This document shows, piece by piece, positions 17,301 through 24,012 of a DNA stretch of 27,041 bases. A model generated the notes under the pieces. That model was not told the DNA's origin. It searched no databases and was given only the letters and a program-made list of their open reading frames with translations. The DNA comes from JABMRP01 sp964444795 (GTDB lineage Bacteria > Planctomycetota > Planctomycetia > Pirellulales > Thermoguttaceae): contig CAYUIQ010000112.1 of assembly GCA_964444795.1 (NCBI GenBank), positions 1 to 27,041 of the forward strand. The letters run 5' to 3'. A program made the position numbers and the translations under genes. The stretch's first letter is position 1, and every line of letters starts with the position of its first letter.

Positions 17301-18697
17301 GCGAAACCTACGACTTCGACATTCGCGACAACGGCAGCAACCTGTTCTTCACCATGCGGCAGATCGACGGCACCAAGCAGGGCTCGATGATCGCCGCCAG
17401 TTCGTCGTCGCTGGCCCGCAACTTCATCACCTTCCACAACCGCGAAGGCGGCTTCCGCGCGAACCTGGACAACGTGAGCATCGGCTCGCCGCAATCCAAC
17501 CTGCCGGACTTCGGTAGCGTGCTGCTGCAAGACCGCTTCGACGACAACTCGCTGGACGCCTCGCTGTGGAACGCGGTAACCGCGGGCATCCCACAGAACC
17601 CCAAGAGCATCAACGAGCAGGACCAGCGGATCCGCGTGGAAGGTCGGGCCCATCTGAACACCGCTCAGGAGTTCGACCCCGCCGCCGGCAATGGCCTGAC
17701 CATCCGCGGCCGTTGGACATTTCAAAGCGGCGACGACTTCATGCAGATCCTCACCCGTAGCGACGGCGTGCCCGGGGGCAGCTACGGCGAGACCGCCAAC
17801 GGCATCGAATTTCAAGCGGTAGAAACGGGGACCACCAACAACATCGTCATCCGCGGCATGGGCGGAGCGAACGTGAGTGATTTGATCAACGCCAGCCAGT
17901 GGCTGCTGGCCGGCGAAACCTACGATTTCGAGATCGTCGACGACGGTTTGAATTTGGCCCTGACCATGAAGCAGGTGGGCGGACCGAAAGCGGCCGTTGC
18001 CACCGCCACCAGCGACTCCGTCATGGCCACTAATCTGATCGCCTTCCACAACCGTGAAGGCGGCCGGGTCTCGCACCTGGACGACGTGGTGATCGTCGAC
18101 GGCACGCCGTCCCGCAACCTTACACCCTATGCCCCGCAAGGGTTCCTCGTGCGGCAAGCGACCTCCACCGGTACCATCGACAGCCTGGCCGACGCCGATG
18201 CCTTGCTGGCCGGTATGAACCTGGACGAGGAAGCCACCCGCGGCTTCTCCAGTATCAACTTCCTCGATACGGGTGGCAACGGGCTGTTCGGCAACGACAA
18301 TCGATTTCCTCTCGACACGCCCGGCGATGACGACGATTTCGCCCTCATGGCAACCGCCCTGCTGATGGTGCCCGAGGACGGCAACTACGTCTTCGGCGTC
18401 AACAGCGACGACGGCAGCCGGCTGCGAATCGACGACATGGACGTCATCTACGACGACGCCCTTCGCGGCCCGCACAACATCTATGGCCACGCCGATCTGG
18501 CGGCCGGACTGCACGAACTGGAACTCGTCTACTTCGAACGCAACGGCGGCGCCGAGGTGGAGTTGTTCTGGTACAACGGCGCGGGCGACCTGGCGCTGAT
18601 CGGCGTCCCGGAACCGCTCAGTGCGGTGCTGCTGGGACTGGGCGGCCTGCTGTTGGCCGGTTGTGCCTGGCTGCGGCGGCGCCGACATCGAGATTGA
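14345..18697 (+). CDS. Giant PEP-CTERM-anchored surface protein with six tandem repeats
   Basis: Secreted protein of 1450 residues. A signal peptide (about residues 1-29, cleaved near TTQA) is followed by six tandem repeats of 202-208 residues. Each begins with a DDFNDNSLDxAKWN-like motif and contains GxGHLNT, RGxWTFxSGDDMLQILTRSDG, GETYDFEI and FHNREGGRRSNLDDVIIDS, and looks like a beta-sandwich of LamG/concanavalin type. A PA14-like region follows (about residues 1265-1415; VNSDDGSRLRIDD, HELELVYFERNGGAEVELFWYN). The C-terminus is a sorting signal with VPEP, a hydrophobic helix and a WLRRRR tail. PEP-CTERM proteins are processed by exosortase and co-occur with exopolysaccharide loci, as here. 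The ATG at 14345 was chosen because GGAGG lies 7 bases upstream and it starts the signal peptide; an in-frame ATG at 14252 lacks both. Likely a surface adhesin or glycan-binding protein. Confidence 0.88.
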   Translation: MFQLTTQHRRFVAVLALVMFALAGTTQAATLLLEDDFNDNSLDAAKWNAVTTGIPQNPKSVTETNQRIELEGRGHLNTVQQFDPASLPEDGLRLRGRWTFVSGDDMLQILTRSDGMPAGGYGETNAGLEFRVQASGVGNTMTISGRGGVGVSSVANAGPLNALAGETYDFEIHDDGYGLIFSMDQVGGPKQRTVRAVSTSVMGTNLVSFHNREGGRRSNLDDVIIDSPDLIVINDPAALLQDDFNDNSIDAAKWNVVTAGIPQNPKGAVEASHRMQIEGRAHLNTVPEFDPLGAPQDGIRVRGQWTFVSGDDMLQILTRSDGTPAGSYGETNAGLEFRVQASGVGNTMTIGGRGGAGLMNLFNSGPLDAVAGETYDFEILDDGHNLTFAMQQVGGDKYRRVTADSTSVMGTNLVSFHNREGGRRSNLDNVIIDSPVPRALNDPGALLVDDFNDNLIDPAKWNVVTAGVPQNPKSVTETGFQMEIEGRAHLNTAQQFDPAAAPQDGIRIRGQWTFISGDDFMQILTRTDGTPGGGYGETNNGIEFQVSTAAGGGMTIRNRGSAAVSNVFNSASLGASIGETYDFEIRDDGQNLMLDMRQVDGNKHRTVWAMSNSAMPSNLISFHNREGGRRSNLDNVVIDSPAAEPPLVVPGALLVDDFNDNSLDPAKWATNTSIPQGGVIVRESSKHIELQGRGHLNTAQQFDPAAIADDGLRIRGQWTFLNDADMMQILTRSDGTPGGGYGETNNGIEFRAFGAGVGGGAMTIASRGAASVSNVVNSGSLNPVAGETYDVDIRDDGQYLLFTMNQVGGGKHHAVMAQSTSALATNLITFHNREGSGNRSVLDNVIVDAAPSHVPIFDDFNDGVLDGTKWFTVTGGIPQNPKSITETAGHLELEGRAHLNTVGQYDPLTAPQDGLHISGQWTFVSGSDMLQILTRSDGTPGGSWGETNNGVEFYVDTGGNMAIRARGGAAVTGAVTSGGGLGAQLGETYDFDIRDNGSNLFFTMRQIDGTKQGSMIAASSSSLARNFITFHNREGGFRANLDNVSIGSPQSNLPDFGSVLLQDRFDDNSLDASLWNAVTAGIPQNPKSINEQDQRIRVEGRAHLNTAQEFDPAAGNGLTIRGRWTFQSGDDFMQILTRSDGVPGGSYGETANGIEFQAVETGTTNNIVIRGMGGANVSDLINASQWLLAGETYDFEIVDDGLNLALTMKQVGGPKAAVATATSDSVMATNLIAFHNREGGRVSHLDDVVIVDGTPSRNLTPYAPQGFLVRQATSTGTIDSLADADALLAGMNLDEEATRGFSSINFLDTGGNGLFGNDNRFPLDTPGDDDDFALMATALLMVPEDGNYVFGVNSDDGSRLRIDDMDVIYDDALRGPHNIYGHADLAAGLHELELVYFERNGGAEVELFWYNGAGDLALIGVPEPLSAVLLGLGGLLLAGCAWLRRRRHRD
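14435..18110 (+). repeat. Six in-frame tandem repeats of about 0.62 kb within the PEP-CTERM gene
   Basis: Unit starts, aligned on the LLxDDF motif, are 14435, 15059, 15680, 16301, 16907 and 17522 (units of 208, 207, 207, 202, 205 and about 196 codons). Units 1 and 2 are closest: 44 identical bases at 14714-14757 and 15335-15378. Units 4 and 5 have diverged most at their first strand. The pattern indicates repeated in-frame duplication, with recent exchange between neighbours. Confidence 0.92.
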
Positions 18698-18931
18698 CCT
18701 GCACTCGCTGCCGAACTCCGCGCGAGAACGACTGGCACTTTGTCGCCAGGATCGGTCGTGGCGTTCCGAGATTAACTCGAACTGTCAGTGCGGGAGCCTG
18801 TGTGATGTAGGCCGGGAAACCCACCCCAGGCGAAGTCGAGATCGAGCCCGTTACAGGGGGCGCGATGTTACAATAGCCACCGCCAGCGAGCCTGGATCGT
18901 CTTCAGGCTCAACCCAAAGGGGAGATATCGG

Positions 18932-19075
18932 GTGAAAGGAACCGCTGTGAAAAGAGCAAGGCAATCGTGGTTAACGGGCTTCCTGTTTCTCCTGGCGGTC
19001 GCCCCGGCCTTTGGCGAGATCGAGATCAAGACCGTCAAGCCCGACGGCAGGCCGACTGAGTCGCGTTGGTTGTGA
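18932..19075 (+). pseudogene. 5' remnant of a secreted protein gene
   Basis: A 47-codon frame with a convincing gene start: AAGGGGAG 7 bases before the GTG, then a signal peptide (SWLTGFLFLLAVAPAFG) and the first strand of a domain, IEIKTVKPDGRPTES. This resembles the opening of carboxypeptidase-regulatory-like domains (conserved PDGxP turn). It stops at TGA after RWL. A real protein would continue, so this is a truncated or frameshifted gene. The 224 bases that follow, up to 19299, show no recognisable continuation in any frame. A TACAAT at 18869-18874 could be the old -10 element. Confidence 0.5.
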
Positions 19076-19299
19076 CACGGCGGTGTTTCCGCGCAACCGG
19101 TTCAGCATATCAACGGCCAGCCAATCCTCGCATCTTCTGGTGCCGGCTCGGTCAGCGCAACGCGGAACCCATCGGCTCGCCTCTCCTTCACGGCTGTCAT
19201 CGTCAGCCAATTCGGTTTCACGGAGAGGGACCACGGCCCGGCCGGTTTAGGCCTGTGGGAGCTTCACCTTGGCACTGCGACTCTGCGATCATCGATCCA

Positions 19300-21180
19300 T
19301 CATGCCTTCTTGCTACGGCCGGAGGTTTTTCTCTTCTTTGCCCGCTTCTTCGAGCTTCCTGTCGAGACATTAGCGCGCTGCGCGGAATCGGCCAGTTCGT
19401 CAAACCGGCCGTCCAGTCGCTGCCGCGATATTTTCGCATCAAGTTTCGTACTCACGTAATGACAGATTTGGACAAAACAGTAGACTGCCGGGTCCTCGAT
19501 CACCTCTTGAGACGGGAGCTCGCGCAACGCCCGCTGCCGGAGCAAAGTGACGGCGTCCAGAAGGCGCTGCAACTCGTCCACGTCGTTTGCGCTTGGCCTC
19601 ACATCGAGCGCCAGTTGTCGGCGTTCGATATCGAAGATTGCATCGACGTATCGTTCCAGCCTGACAACCCGGTGCCTTGCTCTCTGCTTCCGGATCCACC
19701 GGTAGCCGACGAAACTCGCGACACACACGGAGGCGATCAGCGAATAGAGAGCGTACCATTTCTCAAATCCATAGTAGTCAATCCCAATGGGCTTGTAGAC
19801 CGCCAGGGCACCTTGATGGATCGGGAATTCCGGCCGCTGGCAGGCGATCGCCCGTCGTTCGACATTGGTGGCCACGAACAATTCATTTAGCGTGCCTTCT
19901 TTCTCAAACTCCTCGTTCAGGACGATCTGCGTGACTCGGGTTACCAGGCCGGCGTGAACGTCGTTGCGCGTGAGCAACTGCGCTCTCAAGGCAATCGTAT
20001 CGACGTTCGCGGAAGGCGCGAAAGCAGCCGAATCCGATTCGCAGCGATAGATGCCTTCTGGTATCTTGTACTGCGAAACGAGGAGATTGGTTGCCGAGAG
20101 GGCTTCCGTGTGCGGAACGGAGAGGAGTTGGAATTTCCCTGAGCCAAGGAGTTCTCTTAGAATGGGCGACTGAGTGCTTGCGTTGATCATCGCCGCCTTG
20201 AGCTCGCCGGCAAGCAGCTTCTCCTTGATTTGCATATAGTCCAGATTCTCGACGGCCTTAAAGGAGGGGCACTTCCACTGCATGTCCTGGTCGCGCTGGG
20301 CCAAGCCACAGTGCTGCAATACGATCATGCTGGCGGCGTAGTTGCCGGAGTCCTTGGGCCCCAAGGCAACCTCCATGCCCCGCAGGTCCTCGATGCCGGC
20401 GATGGATGCGTCGCGGTCGACAATCACATGCATCGCTTCGGAAGCGACGTTCGCGACGAACGTAATCGAAGACGTATCCGTGTACTCGCCCATGGACAAG
20501 ACACCGTCTCGGTTCGTGTCGAGCCGGTTGAAGGCTCTCTTTCCCCGCTGGGCGTCGGGCGTCACGTCACCCGAACAAGGCGCCAAGTATTCGTCGCGAG
20601 TCAGCGAGTCGTCGGTATTGCGGTCCAGTTCGCAGAAGACGTCGTGAGGATAGGGGCTGATAAGCTCCTTCCGCGTCAACTCTCCGTCTTCATCCTCGTC
20701 GCGCGCGACGAAGCACGACTCGAGGCCGTTGACCACCTTTTCCGTTCCCGCTTGATAGAGAACGAAGTCCACTTGGCCTTCCTGTAAAAGACGCAGATTG
20801 GTCAGCGAGCCGTCCGTACGGACTGTCGTCACGTCGACTTCGCCGCCTGTTCGTGTCTCGATTTCCTTCGACAGGCGATCGGTGATGGCCTGATAAAATC
20901 CGCCCTCCGGCCCGCTGGCAACCGCAATGGATGCGGGAAGAGACCAGATCATCTGGCAGATCATGCCGATCAGAATAGGCAGACAGATCAGGGCGACAAC
21001 CGCCGCTGTTCGGAACCGGTGGCTCCGAGTCATTTCCCAAATCGCGTCACTCCACAACCTCAGTCTCCCCATGCCACCGCCAGACGCAGTGCCGCCAGAC
21101 GCAGTGCCGCCAGACGCAGTGCCATCGGCCTCAGGTGGCGACGCATCGGTATCGGGTGTATCGGCTTGCTCAGCTACCAT
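19300..21180 (-). CDS. Membrane-anchored TAXI-type solute-binding protein with three inserted EF-hands
   Basis: Protein of 626 residues. A Gly/Thr/Ala/Ser-rich N-terminal tail is followed by a transmembrane helix at about 58-81, a periplasmic TAXI-family TRAP solute-binding domain (about 84-470; IAVASGPEGGFYQAITDRL, VDFVLYQAG, VALGPKDSGNYAAS), a second helix at about 476-494 and a 130-residue cytoplasmic tail ending in a Lys/Arg-rich stretch. Inserted into the binding domain are three canonical EF-hand loops: DEDEDGELTRKE (161-172), DRNTDDSLTRDE (186-197) and DTNRDGVLSMGE (221-232), with acidic residues at positions 1, 3, 5 and 12. A calcium-dependent receptor for a small acid is inferred. 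No TRAP permease genes are adjacent. The ATG at 21180 has GAGG 6 bases upstream; 21195 is the alternative. It follows the amidohydrolase by 73 bases. Confidence 0.82.
   Translation of the reverse strand: MVAEQADTPDTDASPPEADGTASGGTASGGTASGGGMGRLRLWSDAIWEMTRSHRFRTAAVVALICLPILIGMICQMIWSLPASIAVASGPEGGFYQAITDRLSKEIETRTGGEVDVTTVRTDGSLTNLRLLQEGQVDFVLYQAGTEKVVNGLESCFVARDEDEDGELTRKELISPYPHDVFCELDRNTDDSLTRDEYLAPCSGDVTPDAQRGKRAFNRLDTNRDGVLSMGEYTDTSSITFVANVASEAMHVIVDRDASIAGIEDLRGMEVALGPKDSGNYAASMIVLQHCGLAQRDQDMQWKCPSFKAVENLDYMQIKEKLLAGELKAAMINASTQSPILRELLGSGKFQLLSVPHTEALSATNLLVSQYKIPEGIYRCESDSAAFAPSANVDTIALRAQLLTRNDVHAGLVTRVTQIVLNEEFEKEGTLNELFVATNVERRAIACQRPEFPIHQGALAVYKPIGIDYYGFEKWYALYSLIASVCVASFVGYRWIRKQRARHRVVRLERYVDAIFDIERRQLALDVRPSANDVDELQRLLDAVTLLRQRALRELPSQEVIEDPAVYCFVQICHYVSTKLDAKISRQRLDGRFDELADSAQRANVSTGSSKKRAKKRKTSGRSKKA
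21076..21120. repeat. Three tandem 15-bp units in the TAXI gene
   Basis: Three copies of a 15-base unit (gccgccagacgcagt on the plus strand; the first copy differs by one base) encode repeated GTASG in the N-terminal cytoplasmic tail on the minus strand. It is in frame and so length-variable without frameshift, a slippage-prone linker. Confidence 0.85.
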
Positions 21181-21253
21181 TGCGGACCTCGTCATCGCTC
21201 GGGATCATCGGTTCGCCTCTCTGCCCGGGGCTCGGGTGGACTCCGGTGCCACA

Positions 21254-22624
21254 TCAGGGAGCAATGCCTGGCACTCGCGCCGTATCTTTGCCGGCGGGCA
21301 ACCACGGTTGGATCGGAGTATCGGACGAGCGAATTGCCCGGAACGGAACCCTGCGGGGTCCGCTTCGCTGCGTGTAGCGAAATTCCGGATATTTGTATCC
21401 TTCCGGAAGGGTAAGCCCCGCTTTGGGCACAATCCTCAACCAGTTCAGGGATGCTACCTGTTTGGCCACTTCCGGCTTCAATTGGCTCAGTAGCGGATCG
21501 AACTTGCGGATTTCCTTGGTGTATTGATCTCCGGTGAAATTCCCAATCTTGTCCGACCCCAGCAGGAAGTTGCCCGGAAACTTCTCGATCAGCTCGATCC
21601 ACTCCCGACGTATCAGCGGTTCCCCGGAAATACGGCATCGCTTGACGCCCCCGTGACGGTCCCTGTCCAGAAGATAGTCTTCAAAGACCACCCAGGACAG
21701 GTCGATCAGAACGTGATTCTGGTGTGGGGTCAATACGTAACGGTCCAGAATCTCCGTGAGGTCCTCCACCACCACGCGACGGCTGACTCCCGCGTGGGCA
21801 TAGATAAAGGTGGTCCGCGGAAACTCCTCGAACGCGTCCAAGAGTTCGCCCAAGTATTCCGCGTCGCGAGGAGAGCCGTCTGGAGAGATGGGAGCCATGT
21901 TGTGGTGGATAGAGACGGGAAGACCAAACGCACCGGCAAAATCGAATATCCGGAACATGGCGGGATGGTTGGCGCGGGGCCGCTCCCCCGTGGTCAGATT
22001 GGTGAGATCGTCATGGTGGGACATCACCTCGCCGATCCCCTTCCACAAGCCGGGGAATTCGGTGATGCGCTTGGCGATCATGTCCACGGCTCCCAAGTCG
22101 GTTTCATTGAATCCACAGATGAAGGGAGCCAAGCGGGGGAACTCTCGTTGGTACCGTTGCGGTTCGGCCATCTGGAATGCAACGAAGGAAAGGGCGACGA
22201 CGTAATCGGTGTCCCTTGCCCTGGTGACCCGGGATCCGCTGTCAAGATAGTACTTCGACCGAACCGGCGCATCCGCGGACCATTTCTTGACAAAGGGCAT
22301 TCCCGAAACCATTGCGTGGCTCACGTTGGCCTCATCCATTTTCTGGAGGAGCAATTTCAGCCGATGGTGACTCTGAAAATGTGGCAAGCTGCGGGCCACG
22401 GTTGGCGACATTTCTTTCCCAGACTTCGGATCCAGATGTGCGCCATTTTGAAGGAAGTCGAGGAGGTGAAAATGGGCGTCCGCAATGGGAAGTGTTTCGG
22501 GTAACAACCGTTCTTGAGCATTCCCCACACTCGCCGGAAGCAACACGGCGATCAGGAGTGTCACCGCGAAAAACAGCGACACTTCCTGGCGCCATGGGTG
22601 GCGCCGAAACGACCTGTTTCTCAT
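21254..22624 (-). CDS. Secreted metal-dependent amidohydrolase (Amidohydro_2 type)
   Basis: Secreted TIM-barrel hydrolase of 456 residues. A signal peptide or anchor (SLFFAVTLLIAVLLPASVGNA) precedes the barrel. The first strand carries IADAHFHLLD (metal-binding His51 and His53), followed later by PVSIHHNM, FIYAHAG and LLGSDK, the strand ends that usually supply the remaining metal ligands and catalytic Asp of the Amidohydro_2 family. Members hydrolyse or decarboxylate small cyclic or aromatic acids. The ATG at 22624 was chosen because GGAGAGG lies 6 bases upstream and it begins the signal; in-frame starts to 22825 add unrelated residues. It sits 73 bases upstream of the TAXI-type binding protein on the same strand, so the two may release and sense the same acid (inference). 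Confidence 0.85.
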   Translation of the reverse strand: MRNRSFRRHPWRQEVSLFFAVTLLIAVLLPASVGNAQERLLPETLPIADAHFHLLDFLQNGAHLDPKSGKEMSPTVARSLPHFQSHHRLKLLLQKMDEANVSHAMVSGMPFVKKWSADAPVRSKYYLDSGSRVTRARDTDYVVALSFVAFQMAEPQRYQREFPRLAPFICGFNETDLGAVDMIAKRITEFPGLWKGIGEVMSHHDDLTNLTTGERPRANHPAMFRIFDFAGAFGLPVSIHHNMAPISPDGSPRDAEYLGELLDAFEEFPRTTFIYAHAGVSRRVVVEDLTEILDRYVLTPHQNHVLIDLSWVVFEDYLLDRDRHGGVKRCRISGEPLIRREWIELIEKFPGNFLLGSDKIGNFTGDQYTKEIRKFDPLLSQLKPEVAKQVASLNWLRIVPKAGLTLPEGYKYPEFRYTQRSGPRRVPFRAIRSSDTPIQPWLPAGKDTARVPGIAP

Positions 22625-23265
22625 CACAAGCCTCTCCGTTGTACAGATCACCGGCGCAGCCTCGTTTCCACGTATGGATTCGGAGAGAAGAGCGCCCGTC
22701 GTCAAGACGGTAGCCGGTTCAATGAAGCCGCTCAAGCCCCGACCAGTACCCAGCGAGTTCTCCAAACGAACGTCTTCTAGCGTAGCCACGTCTTCCCGGC
22801 AAAACAAGCAAATTAAGGGTTGCACCCCCCAATAATGCTCCTTCCCTGCCGCAGCGGCCCGAGCGCCGGACCTTGATGCCAGGTCCCGCGGCAGTTGTCC
22901 GATTCCGCCCTCTGCAAATCAAAAACACGCAAACCCGCGAGCCGCAAGGCGAACCCCATATACCCACCCCTGTACGGAGGGGGGTGTTTGGCTCGTTCCA
23001 GTAGGACAGGCTCCTTCGGAGTTGAGAGGCGGACCGAGCACGATACACCGGGGCATGATCCGAGATTGAATCCGAAGCTGCCGGCGAAGCCCGCGTCAAG
23101 GCGACCGTGCCGGAAGAGAACTACAGGTGCGCTGGGCAGACACACTCCGCTGACCCGAATCCGGTTCGGGGCATCCCGGTCGGATGTCCAATCGTGCCAT
23201 GGGGTAGTGCTCCTGTCGAGTTTCCGTGTACCAAATACCCCCCATCCTATATCGAGGAGTCCCGC
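22625..23265. other. Intergenic region between divergent units, with two hairpins
   Basis: No convincing gene in 641 bases. It contains a GC hairpin, CACCCC (22965-22970) with GGGGTG (22981-22986), and a second, CCCGAA (23154-23159) with TTCGGG (23165-23170). No T-tract or clear promoter was found for either flanking unit, although both have strong ribosome-binding sites (GGAGAGG before 22624, GAGGAG before 23266). Confidence 0.5.
22965..22986. repeat. GC-rich hairpin in intergenic DNA
   Basis: CACCCC and GGGGTG pair across a 10-base loop; additional C and G runs allow alternative pairings. It could be a terminator or an operator-like site. No function is assignable. Confidence 0.35.
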
Positions 23266-23983
23266 ATGTCACTTACGCAACGGTTGGCGGAATACGTCTC
23301 CGCCTGTTTCACGGCGATTTGGATTGAATCGGCGGAGCACGAAGATGCCCTGCGAGAAATTGCCCAGATGTGCCGCGATCAGAACTGGAAACTGGCCCAC
23401 TGGGACATCGACCGCGGATTGCGGATTCCCGGCGCCGAACAACCGGCCGATGCCGGCGGCAACGATCCGTTGGCGGCGATCCGGGCGGTCAATGCGTTGG
23501 CTAGCGCGGATAGTTCGGCACTGCTGGTGCTGTAAACCTTCCATCGCTTCATGCAGTCCGCGGAGATCGTGCAGGCGCTGGCCGGCCAGATCACCGCCGG
23601 AATTCAGTCGGGCGGAGCGGTTCGACGGGATATTCTTCGTCGACCTGCCCGGCACGCCCCAGCGGCGGCAGATTTGGAACATCTACACGGAGCGGTTCGG
23701 GCTCGATGCGAAGCAACCCAAGCCGGTCGACGCCGACTGGACTGGTGCGGAGATCAAATCGTGCTGCCGTCTGGCGGCGTTGCTGGATGTGCCGCTGGTC
23801 GAAGCCGCCCAGAACGTCGTGCCCGTGGCGCGCACGGCCCACGAATCCGTCGAAAAGCTCAGGACGTGGGCTTCCGGCCGTTGCCTGGCTGCGGATCAAC
23901 CGGGAATGTACACCCGCAACCCCAACGCCGGCGCCGTGAAGATGGGCAGAAAAGTTCGCCGGGGCGATCCGTCGAACAACTGA
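23266..23983 (+). pseudogene. Ycf46-like AAA ATPase gene with Walker region deleted
   Basis: Strong gene start (GAGGAG 6 bases before the ATG at 23266) and family-like N-terminus (MSLTQRLAEYVSACFTAIWI). An in-frame TAA at 23533 interrupts the frame after 89 codons. The same frame resumes as FHRFMQSAEIVQALAGQIT, then switches by one at about 23595-23602 to PEFSRAERFDGIFFVDLPG. That is the segment after Walker B in this planctomycete family, and it is followed by a normal C-terminus ending RRGDPSNN. Intact relatives are about 500 residues as recalled; roughly 270 residues carrying Walker A and B are gone. CCGCCGG at the joint fits both the ITAG side and the PPEF side, suggesting deletion between short direct repeats. 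Not functional as an ATPase. Confidence 0.8.
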
Positions 23984-23988
23984 CGGCC
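23961..23988 (+). repeat. Copy 1 of duplicated ATPase C-terminal tail
   Basis: 28 bases matching 25488-25515 at 26 positions (differences at 23980 and 23985). It encodes GDPSNN plus stop at the end of the ATPase pseudogene. Confidence 0.85.
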
Positions 23989-24012
23989 TTCAGGTACGCC
24001 AATAATAGCTTC

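Noticed and set aside
14435..18110. CRISPR-like or satellite array
   Set aside because: The repeats are about 620 bases, in frame and protein-coding with diverged sequence. There are no short identical repeats with unique spacers.
14822..18688. Stop-free antisense frame of 1288 codons opposite the PEP-CTERM gene
   Set aside because: It mirrors the repeats: one 0.62-kb unit without antisense stops, copied six times, gives a long frame automatically in GC-rich DNA. The product has no signal, domain or SD, whereas the sense strand has all three.
19066..19890. Plus-strand coding frame antisense to the TAXI gene
   Set aside because: The sense strand carries TAXI motifs, canonical EF-hands and transmembrane helices, and this frame is its shadow.
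22895..23983. A single long frame across the ATPase region
   Set aside because: Only its last 127 codons match the ATPase family; the earlier part is out of frame with the true N-terminus that starts at 23266 with a strong SD.
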